64,000 nucleotides of DNA, from contig NZ_AP022610.1 of NCBI RefSeq assembly GCF_010729665.1, positions 4,836,001 through 4,900,000 on the forward strand, read 5' to 3'. Below are positions 19,158-30,305 of this stretch, piece after piece. The translations under genes and the position numbers were made by a program. The stretch comes from Mycolicibacterium madagascariense. GTDB lineage: Bacteria; Actinomycetota; Actinomycetes; Mycobacteriales; Mycobacteriaceae. Numbering within the stretch: position 1 is the first letter of the stretch; every line of letters starts with the position of its first letter. Under the pieces are notes generated by a model. That model saw nothing but the letters and a program-made list of their open reading frames with translations, was not told the DNA's origin and searched no databases.

Positions 19158-19246
19158 CACTCCCAATACTGCCTGACGCACCATTGGCAAAGCCACACCG
19201 GCTGCCCTGCGGGCGACTGTCGGTGCGATGGGGAACAATCGATGGC

Positions 19247-20866
19247 GTGACCGGATCGCGGGATGAGCCTCCTTATCATCCGCCGCGTCCGCCTGGCGCC
19301 CGGCGCGATGAGCATCCCGGCATGGCGAACTATCCGAGCAACCCGTCCGGGCAGTCGCGGCCCGGGAGCGCCAACCGCTGGTTGCCCCCGATCGAGGAGA
19401 GGCCCGGCGCCACCGGGCGCGGCGAATACCGGACGTCGTTCGACGGCGTCGGCCAGAAGACGCGCGCCGGCCGCGGTCGCGAAGTCGGCTCGAAGATGTA
19501 CGGCCTCTTCCAGAAGGCGGCCACGGCCGACGGCGCCGACAAGTCGGGCTTGACCGCGCTGACCTATCCCGTGATGGCCAACTTCGCGGCGGACGCAGCG
19601 ATGGCCGTCGCCCTGGCCAACACGCTGTTCTTCGCCGCGGCGTCCGGGGAGAGCAAGAGCAAGGTCGCGCTGTACCTCGTCATCACCATCGCACCGTTCG
19701 CCGTCATCGCCCCGCTGATCGGTCCGGCCCTCGACCGCGTGCAGCACGGCCGCCGCGTTGCGCTGGCCACCTCGTTCGCCGGCCGCACCGCGCTCGCACT
19801 CCTGCTCATCGCGAACTTCGACTCGAACACCGGCAGCTACCCGCCCTGGATCCTCTACCCGTGCGCCCTCGGAATGATGGTGCTCTCCAAGTCCTTCAGC
19901 GTGCTGCGCAGCGCCATGACCCCCCGCGTGCTGCCACCGTCGATCGACCTCGTCCGCGTGAACTCCCGCCTCACCATGTTCGGACTGCTGGGCGGCACGA
20001 TCCTGGGCGGTGCCGTCGCCGCAGGCGTCGAGTACCTCTTCGGCCTGCTGCATCTGCCGGGCGCGCTCTACGTCATCGTCGCGGTGACGGTGATCGGCGC
20101 GGCGCTGTCGATGCGCATCCCGAAGTGGGTGGAGGTCACCGAGGGTGAGGTGCCCACGACGCTGACCTATCACGGGCCGACCGAGCACTTCCGCCGCCCG
20201 TCCGGTCCGTCGCTCACGCACAAGACCCGACAACCGTTGGGGCGCAACATCATTACCTCGCTGTGGGGCAACTGCACCATCAAGGTCATGGTCGGCTTCC
20301 TGTTCCTCTATCCGGCGTTCGTCGCCAAGTCGCACGACGCCAGCGGCTGGGAACAGCTGCGCATCCTCGGCCTGATCGGTGCCGCCGCCGGGGTCGGCAA
20401 CTTCATCGGCAACTTCACCGCCGCCCGAATGCAGCTCGGGAACCCGTCGCGCCTCGTCGTGCGCGCCGCCACCGCCGTCACCGTGATGGCCCTGGCCACC
20501 GCCGTCTCGGGCAACCTGTACGTGGCCGCGCTGGCCACGTTGATCACCTCGGGTGCGAGCGCCGTCGCGAAGGCATCGTTGGACGCCTCGCTGCAGGACG
20601 ACCTGCCCGAGGAGTCACGCGCCTCGGCATTCGGGCGCTCGGAGTCGCTGCTGCAGCTGGCCTGGGTCGCCGGGGGCGCGATGGGTGTGCTCATCTACAC
20701 CGATCTGTGGGTGGGCTTCACCGGGATCACCGCGGTGCTGATCCTCGGGTTGGCCCAGACGTTGGTCAGCAATAGCGGCGACTCGCTGATCCCCGGGTTC
20801 GGCGGCAACCGGCCGGTGTTCGCGCAACAGGAGAGCCGCGGTACGGCGTCGGCGGTGCTCGAGTGA
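19247..20866 (+). CDS. MFS-type membrane transporter (Rv0876c type)
   Basis: A 539-aa membrane protein. About 100 hydrophilic, Pro/Gly/Arg-rich residues precede the first helix (ALTYPVMANFAADAAMAVALANTLFF). Roughly 10-12 helices follow, with a charged cytoplasmic loop at about 300-340 (TEGEVPTTLTYHGPTEHFRR). It resembles the mycobacterial Rv0876c family, called MFS transporter, substrate unknown. GTG 19247 is the only suitable start after the divergent DUF3027 promoter. The stop overlaps the DUF2771 GTG by 4 nt. Confidence 0.8.
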   Translation: MTGSRDEPPYHPPRPPGARRDEHPGMANYPSNPSGQSRPGSANRWLPPIEERPGATGRGEYRTSFDGVGQKTRAGRGREVGSKMYGLFQKAATADGADKSGLTALTYPVMANFAADAAMAVALANTLFFAAASGESKSKVALYLVITIAPFAVIAPLIGPALDRVQHGRRVALATSFAGRTALALLLIANFDSNTGSYPPWILYPCALGMMVLSKSFSVLRSAMTPRVLPPSIDLVRVNSRLTMFGLLGGTILGGAVAAGVEYLFGLLHLPGALYVIVAVTVIGAALSMRIPKWVEVTEGEVPTTLTYHGPTEHFRRPSGPSLTHKTRQPLGRNIITSLWGNCTIKVMVGFLFLYPAFVAKSHDASGWEQLRILGLIGAAAGVGNFIGNFTAARMQLGNPSRLVVRAATAVTVMALATAVSGNLYVAALATLITSGASAVAKASLDASLQDDLPEESRASAFGRSESLLQLAWVAGGAMGVLIYTDLWVGFTGITAVLILGLAQTLVSNSGDSLIPGFGGNRPVFAQQESRGTASAVLE

Positions 20867-21351
20867 AGCGCGTGATCGGGTCGCTGCTCGCGGTGGCCGT
20901 CGTCGCCGCGCTGGCCACCGGTGCGCTGATCTGGCGACTGACCCGCGATCCCGCCCCCAAGCACCCCGAGATCAGTGCCTACTCCCACGGTCAGCTGGTG
21001 CGGGTGGGCCCCTACCGCTACTGCGACGTCTTCAAGATCACGACCTGCGACGTACCGGAGACCGTCGGGCAATTGAGCGTGACGTCGCGAGATCCCGTGC
21101 AGCTGTCGGTTCCTCCCGCCATCGCGCGGGCGCCCTGGGTGCTGATCCGTGCGTACGAGGGCAACGGCGATTCCGCCGTCGACGAGTTTCGCCCCGGCGC
21201 CAGGATCGCCGTCACGATTCCGACCGTCGATCCGCGCCGGGGGCGCCTGACGGGTATCGCCGTGCAGCTGCCCACGCTGGTGCGCGACGAGGCGGGCAAT
21301 GAGTTCCCGTGGCCGCACGCCGAGTGGTCGGTGGCGACCGTCTGGTCCTAG
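20863..21351 (+). CDS. DUF2771 exported protein (Rv0875c type)
   Basis: A 162-aa protein with an N-terminal hydrophobic helix (about residues 5-25) acting as signal or anchor. It is followed by a beta-rich domain with two close cysteines (YRYCDVFKITTCDV), probably a disulfide. It matches DUF2771, found in mycobacteria directly after the Rv0876c-type transporter. The GTGA overlap here supports a two-gene unit and a joint envelope role. Function unknown. Its TAG shares CTAG with the convergent gene. Confidence 0.83.
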   Translation: MKRVIGSLLAVAVVAALATGALIWRLTRDPAPKHPEISAYSHGQLVRVGPYRYCDVFKITTCDVPETVGQLSVTSRDPVQLSVPPAIARAPWVLIRAYEGNGDSAVDEFRPGARIAVTIPTVDPRRGRLTGIAVQLPTLVRDEAGNEFPWPHAEWSVATVWS

Positions 21352-22319
21352 TCGACGACCGGACCGGGTGGGGTGCCCTCACCGAACGGCCTGCCGCCCA
21401 AGCTTTCTCGGCCGTGCGGGGTGTGCCAGTTCGAGAGGTCGGGCCCCTTGGGGACGACGTGCGTCGGGTTGATGTCGGTGTGCACGAGGTAGTAGTGCTG
21501 TTTGATCTGCCCGAAGTCCACGGTGTCGCCGAACCCGGGCGTTTGGAAGAGGTCCCGTGCGTAGGCCCACAGCACGGGCATCTCGGCGAGCTTCTGCCGA
21601 TTGCACTTGAAGTGACCGTGGTAGACCGGATCGAATCGCACCAGAGTGGTGAACAGACGCACGTCGGCCTCGGTGATGGTGTCACCCACCAGGAACCGCT
21701 GGGCGGCAAGCCTTTCCGACAGCCAGTCCAGCGCGGTGAAGAGTCGGTCGTAGGCCGCGTCGTAGGCCGACTGGGAGCCGGCGAACCCGCAGCGGTACAC
21801 GCCGTTGTTCACCTCGGTGTAGATGCGCTTGGCGACGTCGTCGATCTCGGCCCGCAGCGGCTCGGGGTACAGCTGTGGCGCGCCGGGCCGGTGGTATTCG
21901 GCCCACTCGAGGGAGAAGTCCAGCGTCATCTGCGCGAAGTCATTGGTGACGACCGCACCCGTCGGGACGTCGACGATCGCGGGGACCGTGATGCCCTTCG
22001 GGTAGTCGGGGAATCGCGTGAAGTAGGCGTCCTGCAGCCGCGGGATCTTCAGCACGGGGTCCACGCCGCCGGGGTCCAGATCGAACGTCCAGCTGCGCTC
22101 GTCGTGGGTCGGGCCGCAATACCCAATGGAGAGAACGTCTTCGAGGCCGAGGAGCCGCCGCACGATGATCGCGCGGTTGGCCCACGGGCAGGCGCGTGCC
22201 ACCACCAGTCGGTACCGACCGGGTTCCACGGGGTAGCCGTCGCGGCCATCGGCCGTGATGCGGGTCTCGATGTACTGGGTATCGCGGTTGAACTCGCCCT
22301 CGGGCGCTACGTATGCCAC
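21348..22319 (-). CDS. Glutathionyl-hydroquinone-reductase-like GST (Xi class)
   Basis: A 323-aa protein. The active-site motif ACPWANRAIIVRRLLGLE (Cys about 44) and the conserved RIYTEVNNGVYRCGFA, DTITEADVRLFTTLVRFDPVYHGHFKCN and YARDLFQTPGF blocks define Xi-class GSTs. These reduce glutathionyl-hydroquinones or disulfides using the CPWA cysteine. Mycobacteria make mycothiol rather than glutathione, so the physiological thiol is uncertain. GTG start at 22319 with AAGACT 7 nt upstream. It converges on DUF2771 with a 4-nt CTAG overlap. Confidence 0.9.
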   Translation of the reverse strand: MAYVAPEGEFNRDTQYIETRITADGRDGYPVEPGRYRLVVARACPWANRAIIVRRLLGLEDVLSIGYCGPTHDERSWTFDLDPGGVDPVLKIPRLQDAYFTRFPDYPKGITVPAIVDVPTGAVVTNDFAQMTLDFSLEWAEYHRPGAPQLYPEPLRAEIDDVAKRIYTEVNNGVYRCGFAGSQSAYDAAYDRLFTALDWLSERLAAQRFLVGDTITEADVRLFTTLVRFDPVYHGHFKCNRQKLAEMPVLWAYARDLFQTPGFGDTVDFGQIKQHYYLVHTDINPTHVVPKGPDLSNWHTPHGRESLGGRPFGEGTPPGPVVD

Positions 22320-22369
22320 GGGGACGAGTCTTCCCGCGAAACCGAACTAGTACGCACCGACGGACGAAC

Positions 22370-22780
22370 TCAGGCGTCGAGCTCCTGCGCGACCGCCTTG
22401 ACGACCTCGGAGATGCGGCGAGCGGTCTTGCGGTCGGGGTAGCGGCCCTTGCGCAACTCGGGCTGCACCGAACCCTCGAGCAGCGTGATCATGTCCTCGA
22501 CCATGCCGTGCAGTTCGTCGGGGGTGTGCTTGTGCTCGGGTGCGGAGGCCTCGCGGCGAGTCCGTAGGACGCTGGGCGGGGGTTCGATGACCTTGAGACT
22601 GAGCGCCTGCGGTCCGCGGCGGCCCGCGGCGATGCCGAACTCGACCTTCTGACCGGCCTTGAGCTCCTGGACTCCGGCGGGGAGCGCCGAGGACCCCACG
22701 TAGACGTCCTCACCCTCCTCCTGGGACACGAAGCCGAAGCCCTTCTCGGCGCTGTACCACTTCACCTTGCCGGTCGGCAC
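22370..22780 (-). CDS. cspB: Cold-shock-domain protein CspB (long form, Rv0871 type)
   Basis: A 136-aa protein. Residues 1-65 are a cold-shock domain, with [18 protein letters not shown] (RNP1) and DVYVGSSAL at the RNP2 position, expected to bind single-stranded RNA/DNA. Residues about 85-136 are a helical extension, [19 protein letters not shown], typical of the long mycobacterial CspB and absent from ordinary 67-aa Csps. GTG 22780 gives the family N-terminus (M)PTGKVKW. A TAGGAT box about 60 nt upstream may be its promoter. It is divergent from yccF. Confidence 0.93.
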   Translation of the reverse strand: MPTGKVKWYSAEKGFGFVSQEEGEDVYVGSSALPAGVQELKAGQKVEFGIAAGRRGPQALSLKVIEPPPSVLRTRREASAPEHKHTPDELHGMVEDMITLLEGSVQPELRKGRYPDRKTARRISEVVKAVAQELDA

Positions 22781-22896
22781 TTGTCTCACCCGCTCGTCTC
22801 GCAATGAACGCGTCCCGCCGATGCAGGACGCGAATGGAATGATCCTACTAGGACGCATTCGGCGACCAGTACCCTGGAATGACCGCTGGAGGAGAA

Positions 22897-23286
22897 ATGC
22901 GCCTGATCCTGAACGTCGTCTGGTTGATCTTCGGTGGCCTGTGGCTGGCGCTGGGGTACTTCCTGGCCGGCATCCTGTGCTTCGTCCTGATCGTCACGAT
23001 CCCGTTCGGTTTCGCGGCGTTCCGCATCGGCGTGTATGCGCTGTGGCCGTTCGGGTACACCGTGGTCGACAAGCCGGGCGCTCGCCCCGGCGCATTGGTG
23101 GGAAACGTGATCTGGGTGGTGTTGTTCGGCATCTGGCTGGCGATCGGCCACGTGTTGAGCGCGATCGCGATGGCCGTCACGATCATCGGCATCCCCCTGG
23201 CGCTGGCGAACCTGAAGCTCATTCCGGTGTCGCTGTTCCCCATGGGCAAGGAGATCGTGCCGACCACCCAGGGCGCCCTCGCGTGA
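22897..23286 (+). CDS. YccF-domain membrane protein (Rv0870c type)
   Basis: A 129-aa inner-membrane protein built of two copies of the YccF repeat. Each has a helical hairpin containing a [18 protein letters not shown] or [21 protein letters not shown] signature. ATG 22897 is preceded by GGAGGAGAA. An ATG 18 nt upstream is in frame but lacks a site. Function unknown. GTGA overlap with moaA2 puts it first in a three-gene operon. Confidence 0.9.
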   Translation: MRLILNVVWLIFGGLWLALGYFLAGILCFVLIVTIPFGFAAFRIGVYALWPFGYTVVDKPGARPGALVGNVIWVVLFGIWLAIGHVLSAIAMAVTIIGIPLALANLKLIPVSLFPMGKEIVPTTQGALA

Positions 23287-24344
23287 CGCTGACGTCCCTC
23301 GGCGTCCCCTCGATCCGGACGCCGACACCCGATCCCGCCGACGCTCCCACCGCCGGGCCACTGCTGGACACCTTTGGCCGGGCCGCCACCGACCTGCGGG
23401 TCTCGCTGACCGATCGCTGCAATCTGCGTTGCACGTACTGCATGCCCGCCGAGGGGCTGGACTGGCTGCCCGCCGACGACCTGCTGCGACCCGACGAACT
23501 CGCCAGGCTGATCACGATCGCGGTGACCCGGCTGGGCATCACGAACGTCCGCTTCACCGGCGGCGAGCCCCTGGTGTCGAGGACGTTGGAGGGCGCCATC
23601 GCGGTGGCCACCGCGCTGCGTCCGCGGCCGGAGACCTCGATCACCACCAACGGCATCGGACTCGCCCGCCGCGCCGCGGGCCTGAAGGCCGCGGGCCTGG
23701 ACCGGGTCAACGTCTCGCTGGACACCGTGGACGCCGACCGCTTCGCCCGCATCACCCGTCGCCACCGCCTGGGCGACGTCCTGGAGGGGCTGGCCGCCGC
23801 GCACGCCGTCGGCCTGACCCCGGTCAAGGTGAATGCCGTCCTGGACCCGGAGAGCGGTCTCGACGACGCCGTGTCGCTGCTGCGCTTCTGCCTGGACCAC
23901 GGCTATCAGCTGCGCATCATCGAGCAGATGCCGCTGGACGCCGGCCACCGGTGGCGTCGCGACCAGACGCTCGACGCGGACCGCATCCTCGACGCCCTGC
24001 GCCGCCACTTCGACCTGCAGCCCGACACCGCGGAACGAGGGTCGGCACCCGCGCAGCTGTGGCGGGTCGACGGCGGACCCGGCGTCGTGGGCGTCATCGC
24101 CTCGGTGTCCCATGCGTTCTGCGGTGCCTGCGACCGCACGCGGCTCACCGCCGACGGCCAGGTGCGCAGCTGCCTGTTCTCCCGTGAGGAGACCGATCTG
24201 CGGCTGCTGATGCGCCGTGGGGCCGACGACGACGCCGTCGAGGCCGCGTGGCGCGCCGCGATGTGGGCCAAGCCCGCCGGGCACGGCATCAACGATCCGG
24301 GTTTCGTGCAGCCGGTACGGCCCATGAGCGCCATCGGCGGCTGA
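23283..24344 (+). CDS. moaA2: GTP 3',8-cyclase (molybdenum cofactor synthesis)
   Basis: Radical-SAM enzyme that, with MoaC, converts GTP to cyclic pyranopterin monophosphate. 353 aa. The N-terminal cluster CNLRCTYC (CX3CX2C) is at about residues 45-52. The SAM-binding GGEPL follows at about 98, and the C-terminal cluster FCGACDRTRLTADGQVRSC (CX2CX13C) at about 280-298. The C-terminus ends in Gly-Gly, as required by MoaA enzymes. The GTG start overlaps the yccF stop. The cyclase partner moaC2 lies 3 kb away on the other strand. Confidence 0.96.
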   Translation: MTLTSLGVPSIRTPTPDPADAPTAGPLLDTFGRAATDLRVSLTDRCNLRCTYCMPAEGLDWLPADDLLRPDELARLITIAVTRLGITNVRFTGGEPLVSRTLEGAIAVATALRPRPETSITTNGIGLARRAAGLKAAGLDRVNVSLDTVDADRFARITRRHRLGDVLEGLAAAHAVGLTPVKVNAVLDPESGLDDAVSLLRFCLDHGYQLRIIEQMPLDAGHRWRRDQTLDADRILDALRRHFDLQPDTAERGSAPAQLWRVDGGPGVVGVIASVSHAFCGACDRTRLTADGQVRSCLFSREETDLRLLMRRGADDDAVEAAWRAAMWAKPAGHGINDPGFVQPVRPMSAIGG

Positions 24345-24346
24345 CG

Positions 24347-24601
24347 GTGACGAACGAGGTCACCGTGCGGTACTTCGCCGCGGCACGGGCGGCGGCAGGC
24401 CTGGAGTCCGAGACGGTGCACGTGCAGCCGGACACGACGATCGGCGATCTCGTGACCACGCTCGGCGCGCGGGGCCCGCGGCTGGCCGTCGTCCTCGCTC
24501 GGTGTTCGTTCCTCTGCGACGGCGTCGCCGTCCGGGACCTTCGAACGGCGCTGGGAACGCGCGCGACCGTCGATGTGTTACCGCCATTCGCGGGCGGATA
24601 G
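24347..24601 (+). CDS. moaD2: Molybdopterin synthase small subunit
   Basis: Ubiquitin-fold sulfur carrier of molybdopterin synthase. 84 aa beginning VTVRYFAAARAAAG and ending FAGG, the C-terminal Gly-Gly that is thiocarboxylated. GTG 24347 lies 2 nt after the moaA2 stop. Its partner, the large subunit MoaE2, is encoded beyond rpfA at 26368-26796. It is the last gene before the rpfA regulatory region. Confidence 0.94.
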   Translation: MTNEVTVRYFAAARAAAGLESETVHVQPDTTIGDLVTTLGARGPRLAVVLARCSFLCDGVAVRDLRTALGTRATVDVLPPFAGG

Positions 24602-24602
24602 C

Positions 24603-24618
24603 AGTGATATGCGTCACA
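24603..24618 (+). promoter_or_regulatory. CRP-type operator upstream of rpfA
   Basis: AGTGA-N6-TCACA: GTGA 24604-24607, TCAC 24614-24617, directly after the moaD2 stop. rpfA is an established direct target of the cAMP receptor protein Rv3676 in M. tuberculosis, which supports the call. Confidence 0.7.
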
Positions 24619-24865
24619 TCACGGAATGATCACGGATTGTCACACGCGCAGTTCACCGCCAGGATTTGCTGCGTAAACGTCACGCCGTGCTGCTCTTTTA
24701 AGATCCTCACAAGATTTGCTGGGCAGCGAAACGCCGTCGCCTACGCGAGGTGACGTAGAGGGATGTACCCGTTACGGTCTGATCCCAAGCCGCTCGACCC
24801 TAATCAGTGGCCCACCACACCCAGTTACGCCTAGCTCCATCCGTTGGGTGTGGACGAGACCTACC

Positions 24866-26792
<1,927 letters not shown>

Positions 26793-26796
<4 letters not shown>

Positions 26797-27272
26797 CGCG
26801 CGTGGTCCCCGCCGCCGAGCTGGTCCAGTGCGTGGTCCAGCACGTCGGCCAGCACGCCGAGACCGTCCTTCACGCCTCCCGGGGAGCCCGGCAGGTTGAC
26901 GATTAGGGTGCGGTCGCGCACGCCGCAGACCCCTCGCGACAGGACCGAGGTCGGCACGTGTGGCAGACCAGACCGCCGGATGGCGTCGGCCAACCCCGGG
27001 ATCTGATAGTCCACGACGTTGGCGGTGGCTTCCGGGGTGCCGTCGGTCGGCGAGATACCGGTGCCGCCCGAGGTCAGGATGACGTCGACGTCGTCTCCGA
27101 GAGCCGCGAGCAGTGCGCGGCTGACGGCCAGGCCGTCGGACACCACGACGGGTGGGGGCACCTCGAAGTCGCGCTGCGTCAACCAGTCGACGATGACGGG
27201 GCCTGTGCGGTCCTCGTAGACGCCTGCCGCCGCCCGGGTGGACGCGACGATGACCCGTGCCGAGCGCGTCAC
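26793..27272 (-). CDS. mog: Molybdopterin adenylyltransferase (MogA/MoaB family)
   Basis: Activates molybdopterin by adenylylation before molybdenum insertion. 159 aa. The MoCF-binding signature [17 protein letters not shown] lies at about 68-84, followed by the C-terminal [12 protein letters not shown] loop. GTG 27272 gives the usual MogA length and overlaps the moaC2 stop by 4 nt, and the stop overlaps the moaE2 start the same way. It corresponds to Rv0865. Confidence 0.94.
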
Positions 27273-27751
27273 GTCCGCTCCCAGGTGCCCGTCTTTCCGC
27301 CGTCCTTGCGGACGACGGCGATGCCGTCGATGGTCGCGGCGGGGTCGACGGCCTTGAGCATGTCGTAGAGGGTGAGGGCGGCGACGCTGACGGCGGTCAA
27401 CGCCTCCATCTCGACCCCGGTGCGATCGGTGGTGCGCACCGTCGCGGTAATCCCGACGTCGGTTGCGCCGATGGCGAACTCCACGTCGACCCCCGTCAGC
27501 GCCAGTTGGTGACACAGGGGGATCAGGTCGCTGGTGCGCTTGGCGGCCAGGATGCCGGCGATCCGTGCCGTCGCCAGGGCGTCGCCCTTGGGCAACCCGT
27601 TGGTGGTGATGAGGTCGACGACGTCGGAACGGGTCCGGAGTACTCCGGTCGCGACGGCGGTGCGCTTGGTGGCGTCCTTCGCGGTCACGTCGACCATGTG
27701 GGCCGCGCCCGAGTCGTCCAGGTGCGACAGCCGATCGGGGCGGGCCGTCAC
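27269..27751 (-). CDS. moaC2: Cyclic pyranopterin monophosphate synthase
   Basis: Partner of MoaA2 in the first step of molybdenum cofactor synthesis. 160 aa. Active-site features are [30 protein letters not shown] and [26 protein letters not shown] (the last containing a conserved EALT). GTG start 27751, 2 nt after the small Rv0863-type ORF. Its stop overlaps mog. Confidence 0.95.
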   Translation of the reverse strand: MTARPDRLSHLDDSGAAHMVDVTAKDATKRTAVATGVLRTRSDVVDLITTNGLPKGDALATARIAGILAAKRTSDLIPLCHQLALTGVDVEFAIGATDVGITATVRTTDRTGVEMEALTAVSVAALTLYDMLKAVDPAATIDGIAVVRKDGGKTGTWERT

Positions 27752-27753
27752 GA

Positions 27754-27945
27754 CTACCGGTTTATCTGGGTCACCGGGTGCGTGTAGGGCAGGTCCTCCG
27801 CGGGCAGCGGGAACGTCAGGTCGCCGAACGGCGACAGTGCGCCCGTGCGGTCGGCAGCAAGCTCGCTGACGGGGTGGTCGTCTTCGCCGCTGGCGGGCCA
27901 GCCGTTGTCGACGTAGTGGTTCTTCTGCGGTTTCTTGTCAGCCAC
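27754..27945 (-). CDS. Small conserved mycobacterial protein (Rv0863 type)
   Basis: A 63-aa hydrophilic protein, [20 protein letters not shown] at the start, with no membrane segment or known domain. It precedes moaC2 by 2 nt in the same order as in M. tuberculosis, so it is probably the first gene of the Moco operon. Function unknown. GTG start at 27945. Confidence 0.75.
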   Translation of the reverse strand: MADKKPQKNHYVDNGWPASGEDDHPVSELAADRTGALSPFGDLTFPLPAEDLPYTHPVTQINR

Positions 27946-27995
27946 GCCTCACATTGTGGCAGGCGCTGGCCTGGGATGCATACGACGACCTGGCC

Positions 27996-28001
27996 TAGGC
28001 T
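27996..28001 (+). promoter_or_regulatory. -10 box of helicase-partner gene, leaderless
   Basis: TAGGCT, then 8 nt (GGTAGGCA), then ATG 28010. Same architecture and nearly the same spacer as before the DUF2530 gene at 17780. Confidence 0.5.
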
Positions 28002-28009
28002 GGTAGGCA

Positions 28010-30265
28010 ATGTCCGAATCCGCTCCCGTCGTGCCGCTGGGCGCATGGCTGGCCGAGCTGACCGACGAGCAACTCGTCCGACTCCTCGAGCTTCGGCCCG
28101 ACCTCGCCCAGCCCCCGCCGGGGTCGGTCGCCGCGCTGGCCGCCAGGGCGCAGTCCCGGCAATCGGTGAAGGCTGCGACGGACGGGCTCGACTATCCCGC
28201 CCTGGTGGTGCTCGACGCGCTGCTGGTGTTGCGGGCGGACGGCGGCGGCGTCCCGCTGGGCAAGCTGACGGCGCTGATCGGCGAGCGCGCCGGTGGCGAC
28301 GACGTGACGGCCGCCATCGACGAACTGCGGGACCGCGCCCTGATCTGGGGCGACGCGGCGCTGCGGGTGGTGCCCGAGGCGGCGGTCGGGCTGCCCTGGC
28401 ACCCCGGGCAGGTGACCCTCGAGACGGACGGGCTCGACGCCGATCGCATCGCCGAACTCCTCGAGACCGTCGACGACGCGCAGCGCGAACTGCTCGAGCG
28501 ACTCGTCGACGGGTCCCCGATCGGCCGTACCCGCGACGCGGCGCCGGGGACCCCGCCCGATCGCCCGGTACAGCGGCTGCTCGCAGCCGGCCTGTTGCGA
28601 CAGGTCGACGCGGACACGGTGATCCTGCCGCGACTGGTCGGTCAGGTCATGCGCGGCGAGGCGCCGGGACCCGTCGGACTGACCCCGCCCGACCCCAAGG
28701 TGACCGAGACCTCCGTCGCCGACGTCGACGCCGCTGCGGCCGGCTCGGCGATGGATCTGCTGCGCGAGGTCGACGTCGTGCTCGAGACGCTCTCCACGGC
28801 GCCGATCCCCGAGCTGCGCAACGGCGGTCTCGGCGTGCGTGAACTCAAGCGACTGGCGAAGGGCACCGGGGTCGACGAGGATCGCCTGGCCCTCATACTC
28901 GAGGTGGCCTCCGTCGCGGGATTGATCGCCGCGGGCATCCCCGAGCCCGATCCGCTCGACGGCGCCGGACCCCACTGGGCGCCGACGCTGGCCGCCGACC
29001 GGTTCATCGAGTCACCGACCGCGGCGCGGTGGCAGCTGGTCGCGTCGGCCTGGCTCGACCTGCCCGCCAGGCCCAGCCTGGTCGGCGAACGCGGCCCCGA
29101 CGGCAAACCCTATGCGGCACTGTCGGATTCGCTCTATTCCACTGCGGCGCCCCTGGACCGCAGACTGTTGCTCGCCATGCTGGCCGATCTGCCGCCGGGG
29201 ACCAGCGTCGACGCCGCGGGAGCGTCACGGGCGATGACGTGGCGGCGGCCGCGATGGGCGGCGCGGCTGCAGCCCAAGCCGGTCTCCGACCTGCTCGCCG
29301 AGGCGCACGCCGTCGGCGTGATCGGCCGCGGCGCGATCACCACTCCCGCGCGGCTGATGTTGGACCAGGCCACCGAAGACGACGTCGTCGCGGCGATGAC
29401 CAAGGTGGTGCCCGCGCCCATCGACCACTTCCTCCTGCAGGCCGATCTCACCGTCGTGGTGCCCGGACCGCTGGATCGTGCTCTGGCCGAACAACTTTCG
29501 GCCGTTGCGACGGTGGAGTCGGCGGGTGCGGCGATGGTGTACCGCATCAGTGAGCAGTCGATCCGCCGGGCCCTGGACACCGGCATGAGCGCCAGCGAGC
29601 TGCATGCGCTCTTCACGAAGCACTCGAAGACGCCGGTGCCGCAGGGGTTGACGTATCTGATCGACGACGTGGCTCGCCGACACGGCCAGTTGCGGGTCGG
29701 AATGGCGGCGTCCTTCGTCCGCTGCGAGGATCCCGCGCTGCTGGCGCAGGCGATCTCGGCACCCGCGATGGATCGGCTGGAGGTGCGGTCGCTCGCCCCG
29801 ACCGTGGCGGTGTCGATGGCGCCGATCAACGAGGTGCTCGCCGCACTGCGCACCGCGGGTTTCGCCCCCGCCGCCGAGGACTCGTCGGGCACCATCGTCG
29901 ACATCCGCTCGCGCGGGGCCAGGGTGCCGACGCCCGGCCGCCGGCGGGGCTACCGTCCGCCCCAGGGGCCGTCGACCCAGACGCTCGGCGCCATCGTCGC
30001 CGTACTGCGCAAGGTGGCGAGCGCTCCGAACGACGGCAACCGGCTCGACCCCGCCGAGGCGATGGCACAGCTGCACGACGCGGCCCACCGTCAGGAGTCG
30101 GTGGTGATCGGCTACGTCGACCCCGCGGGGGTCGCCACCCAGCGCGTGGTGGCGCCGATCAACGTCCGCGGCGGGCAGCTGACCGCCTACGATCCGGCCG
30201 CGGGCCGGGTGCGGGACTTCGCGATCCACCGCGTGACGTCGGTCGTGTCGGCCGAACCGGGATAA
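28010..30265 (+). CDS. Helicase-associated XPB/Ssl2-like domain protein (Rv0862c type)
   Basis: A 751-aa protein of the actinobacterial family annotated as helicase C-terminal or XPB N-terminal-like (Helicase_C_3). It has no Walker motifs. The N-terminal half is winged-helix-like repeats (LTDEQLVRLLELRPDLAQPPPGS, LDYPALVVLDALLVLRADGGGVPL). The part at about 450-640 (FLLQADLTVVVPGPL...MVYRISEQSIRRALDTGMSASEL) is the signature region of the family. It lies 40 bp upstream of the XPB helicase on the same strand, as in M. tuberculosis, so a joint DNA-repair or transcription-coupled role is likely but inferred. Confidence 0.85.
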   Translation: MSESAPVVPLGAWLAELTDEQLVRLLELRPDLAQPPPGSVAALAARAQSRQSVKAATDGLDYPALVVLDALLVLRADGGGVPLGKLTALIGERAGGDDVTAAIDELRDRALIWGDAALRVVPEAAVGLPWHPGQVTLETDGLDADRIAELLETVDDAQRELLERLVDGSPIGRTRDAAPGTPPDRPVQRLLAAGLLRQVDADTVILPRLVGQVMRGEAPGPVGLTPPDPKVTETSVADVDAAAAGSAMDLLREVDVVLETLSTAPIPELRNGGLGVRELKRLAKGTGVDEDRLALILEVASVAGLIAAGIPEPDPLDGAGPHWAPTLAADRFIESPTAARWQLVASAWLDLPARPSLVGERGPDGKPYAALSDSLYSTAAPLDRRLLLAMLADLPPGTSVDAAGASRAMTWRRPRWAARLQPKPVSDLLAEAHAVGVIGRGAITTPARLMLDQATEDDVVAAMTKVVPAPIDHFLLQADLTVVVPGPLDRALAEQLSAVATVESAGAAMVYRISEQSIRRALDTGMSASELHALFTKHSKTPVPQGLTYLIDDVARRHGQLRVGMAASFVRCEDPALLAQAISAPAMDRLEVRSLAPTVAVSMAPINEVLAALRTAGFAPAAEDSSGTIVDIRSRGARVPTPGRRRGYRPPQGPSTQTLGAIVAVLRKVASAPNDGNRLDPAEAMAQLHDAAHRQESVVIGYVDPAGVATQRVVAPINVRGGQLTAYDPAAGRVRDFAIHRVTSVVSAEPG

Positions 30266-30305
30266 TGGGTGGAATGACGTTCACAGCGAGAAGCGGGGAC
30301 CCGGT

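Noticed and set aside
18003..19250. Repetitive Ser/Gly/Leu-rich plus-strand frame opposite DUF3027
   Set aside because: It is the reverse reading of the AEPAAET repeats, with no start signal and no promoter.
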